Shown here piece after piece: positions 1 through 5,186 of a stretch of 6,502 bases of DNA. Location of the stretch: positions 1-6,502 of the forward strand of contig CANDHX010000078.1 of assembly GCA_947384645.1 (NCBI GenBank), read 5' to 3'. Made by a program: the position numbers and the translations under genes. Position 1 is the stretch's first letter. Every line of letters starts with the position of its first letter. The notes under the pieces were generated by a model, which saw nothing but the letters and a program-made list of their open reading frames with translations, had not been told where the DNA came from and did not search any database. Origin of the DNA: an uncultured Mycoplasmatota bacterium. Lineage in GTDB: Bacteria; Bacillota_I; Bacilli_A; RF39; UBA660.

Positions 1-1
1 A

Positions 2-127
2 CGACTTAAATCTTTTTTTGTATATATTTGGTCTCACATCTATTGTAACTCAACACACACTATAGAAAGTTTTGTCTATCATCCTAAAAATATTGATAAG
101 TTAATTAAATATGGAACAGCAGGATAA
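2..127 (+). CDS. C-terminal end of an unrecognised plus-strand protein (partial)
   Basis: The frame is open from the window edge to a TAA at 125-127 and gives about 41 residues, ending in YHPKNIDKLIKYGTAG. No start is visible, so only the tail of a longer gene would lie here. I do not recognise the family. It is the only plus-strand candidate and converges on the frameshifted hydrolase. A dense set of stem-loops starts 4 bp after the stop, an arrangement compatible with the end of an insertion sequence behind its transposase, but that is inference from position only. The antisense frame over 79-213 is also open (44 residues from an ATG), so the coding strand is not certain. I prefer plus because its tail has ordinary protein composition, while the antisense frame would begin inside perfect hairpins. 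Confidence 0.35.
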   Translation, partial: RLKSFFVYIWSHIYCNSTHTIESFVYHPKNIDKLIKYGTAG

Positions 128-131
128 GAAA

Positions 132-187
132 TTTGTGTATCAATTGCAATTAACCCCTTATTGCATAAGGAACTGCATATACACAAA
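132..187. repeat. Long imperfect inverted repeat / stem-loop
   Basis: The outer arms TTTGTGTAT (132-140) and ATACACAAA (179-187) are perfect complements of 9 bp. A TGCA/TGCA pair (145-148 with 174-177) extends the stem after an internal loop, and the top is a perfect 6-bp hairpin CCTTAT-TGC-ATAAGG (156-170). This is the first of three dyads standing side by side up to 230. No T-run follows on either strand, so it is not a simple terminator. It could be the end of a mobile element or a structured RNA 3' end. Confidence 0.55.
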
Positions 188-191
188 ACTG

Positions 192-209
192 ATTTTGCAC
201 TTGCAAAAT
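192..209. repeat. Perfect 8-bp hairpin
   Basis: ATTTTGCA (192-199) and TGCAAAAT (202-209) are exact inverted repeats around two bases; as RNA this would be about 7 bp with a 4-base loop. It directly abuts the hairpin at 210-230 and lies 4 bp after the dyad at 132-187. No function can be read from it alone. Confidence 0.5.
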
Positions 210-230
210 TCATCCTACTTTGTAGGATGA
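210..230. repeat. Perfect 9-bp hairpin with CATCCTA arms
   Basis: TCATCCTAC (210-218), a TTT loop and GTAGGATGA (222-230). The same arm sequence occurs again: TATCATCCTA at 77-86 is an exact 10-bp inverted match to 223-232, and CATCCTA/TAGGATG also form the arms of the terminator at 278-315. No T-run follows on either strand, so this copy is a poor terminator by itself. Confidence 0.55.
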
Positions 231-270
231 TATATAGGATAAACTTAATAATAACAATAATTTCAAGAAC

Positions 271-317
271 AAAAAACCATCCTAATTTCTAATTTTCATT
301 AGATTTTATAGGATGAT
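271..317 (-). terminator. Rho-independent terminator of the hydrolase gene, possibly bidirectional
   Basis: Read on the minus strand, ATCATCCTA pairs with TAGGATGGT (9 bp, one G-U). Inside this is a second perfect 6-bp hairpin (TCTAAT 288-293 with ATTAGA 298-303, loop TTTC). The minus strand then runs into six T (plus-strand A-run 271-276). The structure begins about 13 bp after the stop of the hydrolase C-terminal frame. On the plus strand it is followed by ATTAATTTTTATC, so it may also stop transcripts from the converging left-edge frame. Confidence 0.75.
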
Positions 318-330
318 TAATTTTTATCAT

Positions 331-600
331 TTATTTTAGTCTTTCATTTAAATTCTGTTTTAAATATTCGTTAATAAATTTGTCAACATCTTCAAAAATA
401 ATTTGTCGATTATCAAATATTGTTCTATGATTCCCAGGATATAACTTAAATATTGCACTTAATCTTAAACTTTGATAAATGGATTCTTGTTTTCTAAATC
501 TGTCTTGAGTAACCGTTCCTAATACCTTATTAATCGCATTCACATCTTGATCGCTAAACAAACTAAATTTAGCAGTATAATTACCATTACTATCTAAATA
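331..600 (-). pseudogene. C-terminal part of the alpha/beta hydrolase, displaced by a frameshift
   Basis: This is the continuation of the hydrolase in the +1 frame. From the TAT codon at 600-598 it reads YLDSNGNYTAKFS and on for 89 residues to a TAA at 331-333. An ATG-started version of the frame begins at 654 (107 codons), but its first 18 codons overlap the upstream coding sequence in another frame and look like an artefact. The motif LYPGNHRTIF holds the most likely catalytic His of the serine hydrolase fold. It belongs after the Ser and Asp found in the upstream part, and no equivalent His appears before that part's stop. The two parts therefore look like one gene of about 366 codons broken between 590 and 610. 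Without the upstream part this piece would have no nucleophile. Confidence 0.7.
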
Positions 601-1432
601 TAAACTTTGGTACACCATTTTCATCAATAAATGGCGTTGCATTTCCACATTCATCTTTTAATATACAATCTTCTCCTTTATCATTTTTATAATGATATAT
701 TTCAAAATTTGGAATAGCAGAATCAGATTTATCTGCATCACCCATATAATAGAAAAAAGATATATTTTTAAAAGCATCAAAATCAAAACTTTGAATATCA
801 GAAATTCCCATTGGATAAGTGAATTGATATCCTTCAATGTTTGAAACAGGCATTGAAATTGCCCCACCTGTTCCTCCAGCAATAACTGCTTTAATAATCT
901 CTGGATGTAAAAGAGCAAAATGGGAAGCAAATTTTGCACCTTCAGAATAGCCCGAAATAATTAACTTATCATCTACATTTATTCCACTTGCATTTAAAAT
1001 TTCTATAGCATATTCCATCATTGCTTTATGTTGATCCGCCAGATTTTCATACATATATAAATAATCTTTAAATTTAGAATTTTTTGATTTTTTAAAATCA
1101 TTTTTAAAACAATCACTTCCTAAAAAATTAGGTCGAAAATCTTTAAATCTCGGAATTGCTGGAATAATCATAGGATAGCCATTCCCCAAACATAAATGAA
1201 TAAGCATTGGGTCAATACTTCCAAAGTCATTTTTTGCATATTGAATTAATTCATCAAATGATGAGCAATTATCTGACATATCCATTGGTAAATTACACGC
1301 ATATACAAGTTCTGGACTATCATTTAATTTTTTGGGAACAACAATTTTAAATGGAAAATTAAATCCTAATTTAGAATTTGGCTCAACATCTATACACCAT
1401 GTTAAAACCCCTCTTAATTTAAATTCTTCCAC
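590..1432 (-). CDS. Alpha/beta hydrolase (esterase-like), N-terminal part, cut short by a frameshift
   Basis: About 280 residues of a serine alpha/beta hydrolase, probably cytosolic since no signal peptide or membrane helix is seen; the substrate is unknown. The nucleophile elbow is GYSEG (Ser about 163), followed by the small-residue helix AKFASHFALLHP. YYMGDADKSD (about 228-237) is the expected acid site (Asp 232 or 234). The catalytic His is absent here and appears in the next frame downstream (331-600). The frame ends at TAG 592-590, just after VPKFIFR. Skipping one base (601) or adding two restores reading. I start at GTG 1432-1430: a GGAG lies about 8 bases upstream and a candidate extended -10 is just ahead. 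A TTG at 1486 would extend the frame by 18 codons but lies inside the amidase terminator hairpin. It could be a recent pseudogene, a sequencing error or, least likely, programmed frameshifting. Confidence 0.75.
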   Translation of the reverse strand: MEEFKLRGVLTWCIDVEPNSKLGFNFPFKIVVPKKLNDSPELVYACNLPMDMSDNCSSFDELIQYAKNDFGSIDPMLIHLCLGNGYPMIIPAIPRFKDFRPNFLGSDCFKNDFKKSKNSKFKDYLYMYENLADQHKAMMEYAIEILNASGINVDDKLIISGYSEGAKFASHFALLHPEIIKAVIAGGTGGAISMPVSNIEGYQFTYPMGISDIQSFDFDAFKNISFFYYMGDADKSDSAIPNFEIYHYKNDKGEDCILKDECGNATPFIDENGVPKFIFR

Positions 1433-1454
1433 ACTATCATCTCCAGTTATTATA

Positions 1455-1463
1455 ATTATAGCA
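1455..1463 (-). promoter_or_regulatory. Candidate extended -10 promoter for the hydrolase gene
   Basis: Minus-strand TGC-TATAAT is a perfect -10 hexamer with the upstream TG of extended -10 promoters. No good -35 is seen at 17 bp; the nearest is TTGAAG at 20 bp. A start about 7 bases downstream would give a leader of roughly 16 bases containing the GGAG before the GTG at 1432. It sits just beyond the amidase terminator, as expected for a separate transcription unit. Confidence 0.5.
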
Positions 1464-1466
1464 TAT

Positions 1467-1494
1467 AAAAAGACATTTTCCTTCAAAATGCCTT
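1467..1494 (-). terminator. Terminator at the end of the LysM amidase gene
   Basis: On the minus strand AAGGCATTTT and AAAATGTCTT form a 10-bp stem (one G-U) around the loop GAAGG, followed by T residues (plus-strand A-run 1467-1471). The stem is AT-rich, so it is moderate in strength. The amidase stop codon TGA (1485-1483) falls at the loop, so the last codons are part of the hairpin. Confidence 0.55.
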
Positions 1495-2661
1495 ATATTT
1501 CTTCATTATTTTCTTATAATACTCATTATTCCCCATAAAAACTCTATCCCCACTTTTTACAGTATATGTGTCATTTGGCACTCTTCCTTGTAATATTAAT
1601 TTTTGCCCTATAGATAAATTATTAGAAGATAAGTTATTTAACTTTTTAAGTTCATCGACTGTCGTACCATAAGTGTTTGCAATCGAATATAGTGAGTCTC
1701 CTTTTTTAACTGTGTAAATGTTTTCATTATTTTCTGTATTTTGAAGATTTGGTATGGTTAAAATTTGTCCTATCGATAAGTTATTTGATGTCAAGTTGTT
1801 TAATTTTTTAATATCATCGACTGTCGTGTTGTATTTATTAGCTATCGAATATAAGGAATCTCCTTTTTGGACTTTGTAAGTTAGATTGTTATTTGGAATG
1901 CTCGGCGTTTCAGTAGTTTTTTTGACTTTTAACGTTTGTCCTACCGATAGATTATTGGTACTTAAATTATTCATTTCTTTTAGCTCGTCTACTGATAGTC
2001 CATGATTTTTGGCGATTGTCCAAAGGGTGTCGCCGGGTTTTACTGTATAGTATTCGTCTTTACTTCCTTTTGGAGGCGTATATTTTAATCCTTTATAGTC
2101 CATTACAGCACGAACAACGGCTTCGGCGTAGTTTTTATAGTTAGCTTTTAGTTTTGCGGCATCTTTAGCATTATCTAGAAAGCCATACTCTATTATTACG
2201 GCTTCTGTATTTGGTGTTTCTCTTAGTACGTAGTAGTAGTCTTTTGAAGGATTACTAGGTAGTCTTCTTTGGTAGTTTTTTCTTATATTTTGTCCTTCTT
2301 GGGCTAAACTATTAAGTATTTTTTCAGAAAGAGTATCATTATTTCTTAGAGCGTATATTACTTCCGCACCTTCGGCACCTCCTGCATTTATGTGATTAGA
2401 TAAGACTATGACATCTTTTGAATTGCCAAATTTATTCATAATCTGAGTAGGCCTAGTAGAAGAGGTCAATTCTACATCGCCTGTTCTAGTCATTTCTACA
2501 GGTACTCCTAATTCTTTAAATCTATCATACATGTACTTACTAATATCTAAAGTCATGTTTTTTTCAATGATACCGTTTCCTGAAGCTCCGCCATCAGCTC
2601 CACCGTGTCCAGGATCAATTACAATACCTGTCAATGCTCTATCTTCATAAGTATTATTCAT
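1483..2661 (-). CDS. N-acetylmuramoyl-L-alanine amidase (Amidase_3) with three LysM domains
   Basis: A peptidoglycan hydrolase that splits the amide bond between N-acetylmuramic acid and L-Ala. Numbering from the ATG at 2661 (392 residues), the Amidase_3 domain spans about 10-190, with zinc ligands His19 (DPGHGG), Glu33 (IIEKN) and His90 (SNHINA), and catalytic Glu158 (IIEYGFLDN). Three LysM repeats (about 204-247, 261-304, 315-357) bind glycan and are joined by short Thr/Asn/Pro linkers. A fourth repeat starts (YTVKSGD, about 366-372) but turns into an unrelated tail rich in Lys and Tyr. There is no signal peptide or membrane helix, as in phage-type endolysins; export would need a non-classical route or lysis. 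A GTG at 2670 could add three residues, but the AGGA motif is too close to it and better placed for the ATG. The gene lies 84 bp after the VanY gene, with a hairpin over its ribosome binding site. Confidence 0.93.
   Translation of the reverse strand: MNNTYEDRALTGIVIDPGHGGADGGASGNGIIEKNMTLDISKYMYDRFKELGVPVEMTRTGDVELTSSTRPTQIMNKFGNSKDVIVLSNHINAGGAEGAEVIYALRNNDTLSEKILNSLAQEGQNIRKNYQRRLPSNPSKDYYYVLRETPNTEAVIIEYGFLDNAKDAAKLKANYKNYAEAVVRAVMDYKGLKYTPPKGSKDEYYTVKPGDTLWTIAKNHGLSVDELKEMNNLSTNNLSVGQTLKVKKTTETPSIPNNNLTYKVQKGDSLYSIANKYNTTVDDIKKLNNLTSNNLSIGQILTIPNLQNTENNENIYTVKKGDSLYSIANTYGTTVDELKKLNNLSSNNLSIGQKLILQGRVPNDTYTVKSGDRVFMGNNEYYKKIMKKYKAF
1546..2052 (-). repeat. Tandem LysM-encoding repeats (three complete, one cut short)
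   Basis: Three repeats of about 44 codons lie at roughly 1921-2052, 1750-1881 and 1591-1719, and a fourth begins at 1546-1569. The second and third are most alike (both have KGDSLYSIAN and NNLSIGQ), suggesting recent duplication or gene conversion. The fourth keeps only YTVKSGD. Confidence 0.75.
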
Positions 2662-2667
2662 ATAAAA

Positions 2668-2709
2668 CACATCCTCGTTGTATCATATGCCTACGAAACC
2701 AAGGATGTG
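2668..2709 (-). promoter_or_regulatory. Hairpin covering the ribosome binding site of the amidase gene
   Basis: On the minus strand CACATCCT and AGGATGTG are exact inverted repeats (plus 2702-2709 and 2668-2675). The stem extends by a T-G pair, a G-C pair and two A-T pairs around a bulged G, giving about 12 bp with a loop near 17 bases. The 3' arm contains the AGGA that would serve the ATG at 2661. TTTTATATG follows the stem, so the same element could instead be a weak terminator after the VanY gene. Either reading would lower amidase expression from upstream transcripts. Confidence 0.5.
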
Positions 2710-2745
2710 ATTTACTTATAATATGAGTAAAATATTTTTCTATTA

Positions 2746-3834
2746 TCACTTTTTAATCGATGTCATTAAGTCATAGTCGTATTTGCTCGTGATACCAAAG
2801 TGATTTTCGAGAGTTATCCAATCTCCATTGTTATATAACTCGGTTGCAAGTTCGACTCCCACATAGCGAAGATGCCATGGCTCATAGACATAACCTGTTT
2901 CTTCATATTTGTCTTTAGGATATCTTATTATAAATCCATATTTATAACAATTTTCATTAATCCATTTTCCTTCTTTTGTATCTGCAAAATCTATTGTTAC
3001 CGTATTTAAATCAAATGCTAAACCCGTTTGATGTTCGCTGTGTCCTGCTCTTGCTGAATATGTATCAGCACTTTCTACTCCATCTTCGCTAGCATACTTG
3101 TTATATAATTTATCTTGGTATTCATATGAACGAAATCCACTTGCTATCCATAGTTTTAATCCAAATCTTTTAGCATCTTTGTTTAACTCTTTAAAAGCAT
3201 CGAGGGTTTCTACTGTTAAGTTTTCTATACCATTATCTTTTGTTGCAGGTTCTTGTGTATTTTCAGGAGTATAAGTATTTGGTAATGAATAAGTTTTGTT
3301 TACAACTATACATCCATCTATATAGGTGACTCCCTCAATAATTTTGATAATATTGCCGTTAGAAGTTGCATCTATTATCGTTTCGTAAGATAAATCTTCA
3401 TCGATCGACTCAATAACTCTATTCTTTTTTGATTTATCTTCAATTTCCATTGCTATTTTTGAGTTTGAAAGATCAAGATCCTCGCTGTCGCTTATTATAA
3501 CATTTTTAATAGTCTTAGCAGATATGAATACTAACAATGAAGCTGAACTAACTGCTAATAACTTTAATCCATATAACTTGATTATGCTTTGAAGTTTGCC
3601 AATCATAGGAATTCTTTTTAAAGAAAATTTTGGTGTGGAATAAATTTTATTTTTATTTGAGGTGTAGCTCTTTATTATATAATAAGCTTCTGTTATCTTA
3701 TTATAGCGTTCTTCATCAAATTCTTGGGGATTAGAATAATATTCTATAGAGAGCTTTTCGTATCGCTTATCGACTATATCTATCGTATCGGTTTGCGAAA
3801 GTCCTAATATTTGGTAATAATCATTTATTTTCAT
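2746..3834 (-). CDS. Membrane-anchored VanY-type D-alanyl-D-alanine carboxypeptidase with a degenerate N-terminal J domain
   Basis: This 362-residue protein is probably a zinc D,D-carboxypeptidase (peptidase M15B/VanY) that removes the terminal D-Ala from peptidoglycan stems. Residues 1-56 resemble a DnaJ J domain (YYQILGLSQ, then a helix with ITEAYYIIKS), but the HPD tripeptide is replaced by YSN (33-35). A membrane helix lies at about 89-113. After a linker of about 95 residues the catalytic domain (about 208-345) shows SGFRS (232-236), the SxHxxGxAxD motif (Ser266, His268, Asp275) and EPWHLRYVG (Glu318 catalytic, His321). Zinc ligands should be His268, Asp275 and His321. One helix would place the J-like part inside and the peptidase outside. 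AAGGAGG five bases before the ATG fixes the start. It begins 42 bp after the DUF1003 gene and ends in tandem stops TGA TAA TAG. It could serve wall remodelling or, less likely, glycopeptide tolerance; no van genes are nearby. Confidence 0.9.
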   Translation of the reverse strand: MKINDYYQILGLSQTDTIDIVDKRYEKLSIEYYSNPQEFDEERYNKITEAYYIIKSYTSNKNKIYSTPKFSLKRIPMIGKLQSIIKLYGLKLLAVSSASLLVFISAKTIKNVIISDSEDLDLSNSKIAMEIEDKSKKNRVIESIDEDLSYETIIDATSNGNIIKIIEGVTYIDGCIVVNKTYSLPNTYTPENTQEPATKDNGIENLTVETLDAFKELNKDAKRFGLKLWIASGFRSYEYQDKLYNKYASEDGVESADTYSARAGHSEHQTGLAFDLNTVTIDFADTKEGKWINENCYKYGFIIRYPKDKYEETGYVYEPWHLRYVGVELATELYNNGDWITLENHFGITSKYDYDLMTSIKK

Positions 3835-3876
3835 AAAACCTCCTTGAAATCATGTTAATAATAGTGTTATGTAATC

Positions 3877-4383
3877 TTAATTGTTTTTATTATTCAATAA
3901 CTTTATTATTTCTTTTTGATTCTTTTCTAATCTTTCTATTTTATCGTGAAGTTCTTCTAAAATTAACTCACTTTTTAAATCTGTGCGATAGTCGTTTTTA
4001 CTTCTAAGACTGTCTCTTTTTGCTGCTCTATTTTGACTCATCATTATTATAGGTGCTTGAAGTGCAGCTATACATGATAGAAGCAGATTTAATAATATGA
4101 AAGGGTATGGGTCTAAATTTTGAAGAACGTACATGTTTAGCAAAATCCAAACTATTAAAAATAATGTAAAACTCAATATAAATGTCCATGACCCTATAAA
4201 TTTAGTTACGATATCGGCTATCTTATCTCCAACACTGATATGCTTTTCTTCTTCTTTTAGTGCGTCTATGCTTATCGGTTCATCGAGCAGTAAATCGATT
4301 AATTCATCTTCACTTTCTACATTCAAGTCTTTGTTATTTAATAGCATTTTAACTATATCTTTTTTCGTTTTGTTTTTTTCCAT
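3877..4383 (-). CDS. DUF1003 family membrane protein
   Basis: A 168-residue protein of the DUF1003 family; its biochemical role is not known. The conserved core is clear: SVGDKIADIVTKFIGSW (about 50-66), a first membrane helix (about 67-86), then DPYPFILLNLLLS leading a second helix (about 91-113), followed by QAPIIMMSQNRAAKRD (about 109-124). The N-terminal 50 residues are acidic and vary in this family. The C-terminal 35 residues form a charged, probably coiled-coil helix (LILEELHDKIERLEKN), which suggests self-association. The start is firm: AGGAG lies seven bases before the ATG. The gene follows the 148-residue protein by 18 bp and precedes the VanY gene by 42 bp with no clear terminator in either gap, so the three may share a transcript. 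Confidence 0.92.
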   Translation of the reverse strand: MEKNKTKKDIVKMLLNNKDLNVESEDELIDLLLDEPISIDALKEEEKHISVGDKIADIVTKFIGSWTFILSFTLFLIVWILLNMYVLQNLDPYPFILLNLLLSCIAALQAPIIMMSQNRAAKRDSLRSKNDYRTDLKSELILEELHDKIERLEKNQKEIIKLLNNKNN

Positions 4384-4401
4384 GTGAATACTCCTATAAT
4401 T

Positions 4402-4848
4402 CTATTTGTCTTTTTCTATTTTCTTTCTCGTTATTGTTATATCGAGTTTTCTCAATTCTTCATTAACTATATTCATTTCTTTTAATATTTCTTTTTTAGT
4501 GATTTCATCTATATCTTTTAAAACTTCCTTTAAAGATAATTCATAATTCTTTTTGTATCTTTTGTTTAAATCGTTCCAATTTATATTTTTGAAGTATAAC
4601 GATATTTTTCTATTCAAACTTAACTTATTTTGAAGCATTAAAATGGCGATTAAAGGATAACCTGCGTACTCTTGCCAATATGTCGATGGGTCATTCGAAT
4701 AGTAAGTGTTACCTTGCCACATTATGGTATATTCTTTATCCCTAGCACTCGACTTTACTGAAGCACTGTTTTCTTTCATATCTATTCTGTCGTCTTCAAT
4801 TGCCGTATATGCTTCTGGTATTTTTTCTATTGGTGGAAGTTTTAACAT
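4402..4848 (-). CDS. Hypothetical protein of 148 residues, not recognised
   Basis: I do not recognise the family. The protein has no clear signal peptide or membrane helix; the most hydrophobic stretch, AGYPLIAILML (about 62-72), is too short to span a membrane. The centre holds aromatic residues (MWQGNTYYSNDPSTYWQEYAGYP, about 43-65, cited here in part: YTIMWQGNTYY), and the last 60 residues are Lys/Glu-rich and probably helical. A possible AAAGAG binding site lies about eight bases before the ATG, and a TATAAT is 21 bp upstream. It stops 18 bp before the DUF1003 gene, so co-transcription is likely. Its composition matches its neighbours, which argues against recent transfer. That it is a real gene is well supported by length, spacing and the operon pattern; no function can be assigned. 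Confidence 0.8.
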   Translation of the reverse strand: MLKLPPIEKIPEAYTAIEDDRIDMKENSASVKSSARDKEYTIMWQGNTYYSNDPSTYWQEYAGYPLIAILMLQNKLSLNRKISLYFKNINWNDLNKRYKKNYELSLKEVLKDIDEITKKEILKEMNIVNEELRKLDITITRKKIEKDK

Positions 4849-4868
4849 ATCATCATCTCTTTTTAATA

Positions 4869-4874
4869 ATTATA
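4869..4874 (-). promoter_or_regulatory. Candidate -10 box for the 148-residue protein / DUF1003 unit
   Basis: Minus-strand TATAAT lies 20 bp before the ATG at 4848. No convincing -35 stands 16-18 bp upstream (TAGCAT at 17 bp is poor). Position favours a promoter, since a terminator-like dyad at 4917-4956 separates this unit from genes further up. Confidence 0.35.
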
Positions 4875-4916
4875 AAACGAATTTACATCTAATGCTAGTC
4901 TTTATATTACTTTGCT

Positions 4917-4956
4917 AAAAAAAGATGTTTTAAGGCGCCTTTATTGTTATATCTTT
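4917..4956 (-). terminator. Terminator-like dyad in the gap before the 148-residue gene
   Basis: On the minus strand AAAGAT (4956-4951) pairs with ATCTTT (4926-4921) around the GC palindrome AAGGCGCCTT (4932-4941), and the minus strand then reads through seven T (plus A-run 4917-4923). The side arms between these blocks pair poorly, so strength is uncertain. It would end a transcript coming from the small frame at 4999-5091. Confidence 0.45.
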
Positions 4957-4998
4957 ATTATTAATCATTAGAAAGAGACTCGAATACAAAGTTTCTAT

Positions 4999-5091
4999 TT
5001 ACCTTTTTAAATCGGTTATAGTATTCATTAAATCTGCGATGTCCTTTTCAGTTAACTTGGTGCTTTTGTTTGATGAGTTTGTTTGTTTCAT
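4999..5091 (-). CDS. Possible small protein of 30 residues
   Basis: An ATG at 5091-5089 opens a 30-codon frame, MKQTNSSNKSTKL followed by TEKDIADLMNTITDLKR and TAA. It is hydrophilic, with a Ser/Asn/Lys-rich first half and a second half that looks like an amphipathic helix; there is no membrane segment or cysteine. I recognise no family. An AGAAAG five bases upstream is a weak ribosome binding site. The case for a real gene rests on context: the HtrA terminator lies upstream and a terminator-like dyad downstream, so something between them should be transcribed on its own. It could instead be a small RNA or chance. Confidence 0.4.
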   Translation of the reverse strand: MKQTNSSNKSTKLTEKDIADLMNTITDLKR

Positions 5092-5134
5092 ATATCTTTC
5101 TTAAGTATAATATAATATTAAATCATCTTAATTT

Positions 5135-5140
5135 ATTATA
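5135..5140 (-). promoter_or_regulatory. Candidate -10 box ahead of the 30-residue frame
   Basis: Minus-strand TATAAT lies 43 bp before the ATG at 5091, just after the HtrA terminator. A second AT-rich candidate (TATACT) is nearer the ATG. Neither has a good -35, and such hexamers are common by chance in this base composition. Confidence 0.25.
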
Positions 5141-5157
5141 AATTGTGTCCTGTTTAC

Positions 5158-5186
5158 AAAAAAAAGCTGCAACATCAATTTGCTGC
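5158..5186 (-). terminator. Rho-independent terminator of the HtrA gene
   Basis: On the minus strand GCAGCAA and TTGCAGC (plus 5180-5186 and 5166-5172) pair with one A-A mismatch around a 7-base loop, followed immediately by eight T (plus 5158-5165). The gene's TGA (5177-5175) is in the loop, so the last three or four codons form part of the hairpin. Confidence 0.75.

Noticed and set aside
79..213. Minus-strand frame of 44 residues at the left edge
   Set aside because: It begins inside the perfect hairpin at 210-230, runs through further hairpins, and is antisense to the better plus-strand tail.
590..610. Programmed +1 frameshifting in the hydrolase
   Set aside because: No recognisable slippery codon stands before the TAG (AGA TAG does not re-pair well) and no stimulatory element is evident; mutation or sequence error is simpler.
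331..654. Independent 107-residue protein starting at the ATG at 654
   Set aside because: Its first 18 codons lie in another frame of the hydrolase, no ribosome binding site stands before the ATG, and the rest continues the hydrolase fold with its His motif.
1432..1486. TTG start at 1486 for the hydrolase
   Set aside because: It lies in the amidase terminator hairpin and upstream of the extended -10 box; the GTG at 1432 has a GGAG and suits the fold.
2746..3834. VanY as part of a vancomycin-resistance cluster
   Set aside because: No vanH/A/X or VanRS-like genes are in the window; the neighbours are general envelope genes, so a housekeeping carboxypeptidase is likelier.
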